Under the pieces are notes generated by a model that worked only from the letters and a program-made list of their open reading frames with translations, had not been told where the DNA came from and made no database searches. Source: Nitrosomonadales bacterium (GTDB taxonomy: Bacteria; Pseudomonadota; Gammaproteobacteria; Burkholderiales; Gallionellaceae). From it: 48,347 nt of DNA. The translations under genes and the position numbers were made by a program. The stretch is taken from positions 1 through 48,347 of the forward strand of contig JACRED010000044.1 of the NCBI GenBank assembly GCA_016218415.1, read 5' to 3'. Positions 48,302 to 48,347 of the stretch are shown here, one piece after another (within the stretch, counting starts at the first letter, position 1; each line of letters opens with the position of its first letter).

Positions 48302-48347
48302 ATGAAGTATAGCGGAATTGATTTGCATTCGAACAACAGCGTAGTGA
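48302..48347 (+). mobile_element. IS110-family transposase, 5' end only
   Basis: The last 46 bases encode MKYSGIDLHSNNSVV after AGGAGG. YxGIDLHSxN(S/T)V is the start of IS110-family transposases, whose DEDD domain begins with this first Asp. IS110 elements lack typical terminal repeats and are now known to use a bridge RNA coded in the end next to the gene. The rest lies outside the window. Confidence 0.88.

Overview
The window looks like chromosomal DNA of a betaproteobacterium, most likely of the Nitrosomonadales/Gallionellaceae type. This is inferred from the mix of genes (BPSS1780-family membrane protein, DUF2782, quinone-type PyrD, short-form HisG, ThrH) and from gene order (bolA-murA-hisG-hisD; rsmI/lpoA-yraN-gmhA-dolP). 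No rRNA or tRNA gene was recognised, so the assignment rests on protein content only.

Layout. (1) 1-9550, all on the minus strand: the leader end of a type I-E CRISPR array and a complete cas operon, cas3-cse1-cse2-cas7-cas5-cas6e-[DUF433/DUF5615 toxin-antitoxin pair]-cas1-cas2-leader-array. The array runs off the left edge. (2) 9928-13276, plus: uvrD, thrH, gloA. (3) 13290-15149, minus: a LOG-type phosphoribohydrolase homologue, DUF2782 and a BPSS1780-type membrane protein, divergent from polA (15172-17955). (4) 17989-24684, minus: glmU-glmS, then aat-bpt-membrane protein-pyrD, which joins both N-degron aminoacyl-transferases in one tightly packed operon. (5) 24770-29192: a large unrecognised protein, a carboxylesterase and the yjgA/pmbA divergent pair. 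(6) 29450-33679, plus: a CcmI/CycH-like TPR protein, then a histidine kinase and an NtrC-type sigma-54 response regulator. (7) 33843-39090, plus: bolA, murA, hisG, hisD, a TPR-methyltransferase and a DUF1622 protein. (8) 39173-41696, plus: an autoregulated-looking arsR operon (ArsR, RibD/DHFR-like, SRPBCC) and a cupin. (9) 41724-45865: the envelope cluster rfaE2, dolP, gmhA/diaA, yraN, lpoA, with rsmI divergent. (10) 45896-48347: a small Cys-rich ORF, a kinase-like/P-loop ATPase fusion and the first codons of an IS110-family transposase cut by the window edge.

The most unusual signals are: a protein toxin-antitoxin pair inside the cas operon; a perfect 12-bp inverted repeat in the very short CRISPR leader; in-frame insertions of dispersed-repeat DNA in three housekeeping genes (uvrD and polA share a nearly identical core read in different frames, and bpt carries a different repeat); and an inverted partial copy of the glmS 3' coding end just after the polA stop, giving a long stem between the two convergent genes. 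The other regions are ordinary housekeeping loci. Statements about family behaviour come from general knowledge; no search or alignment was run.
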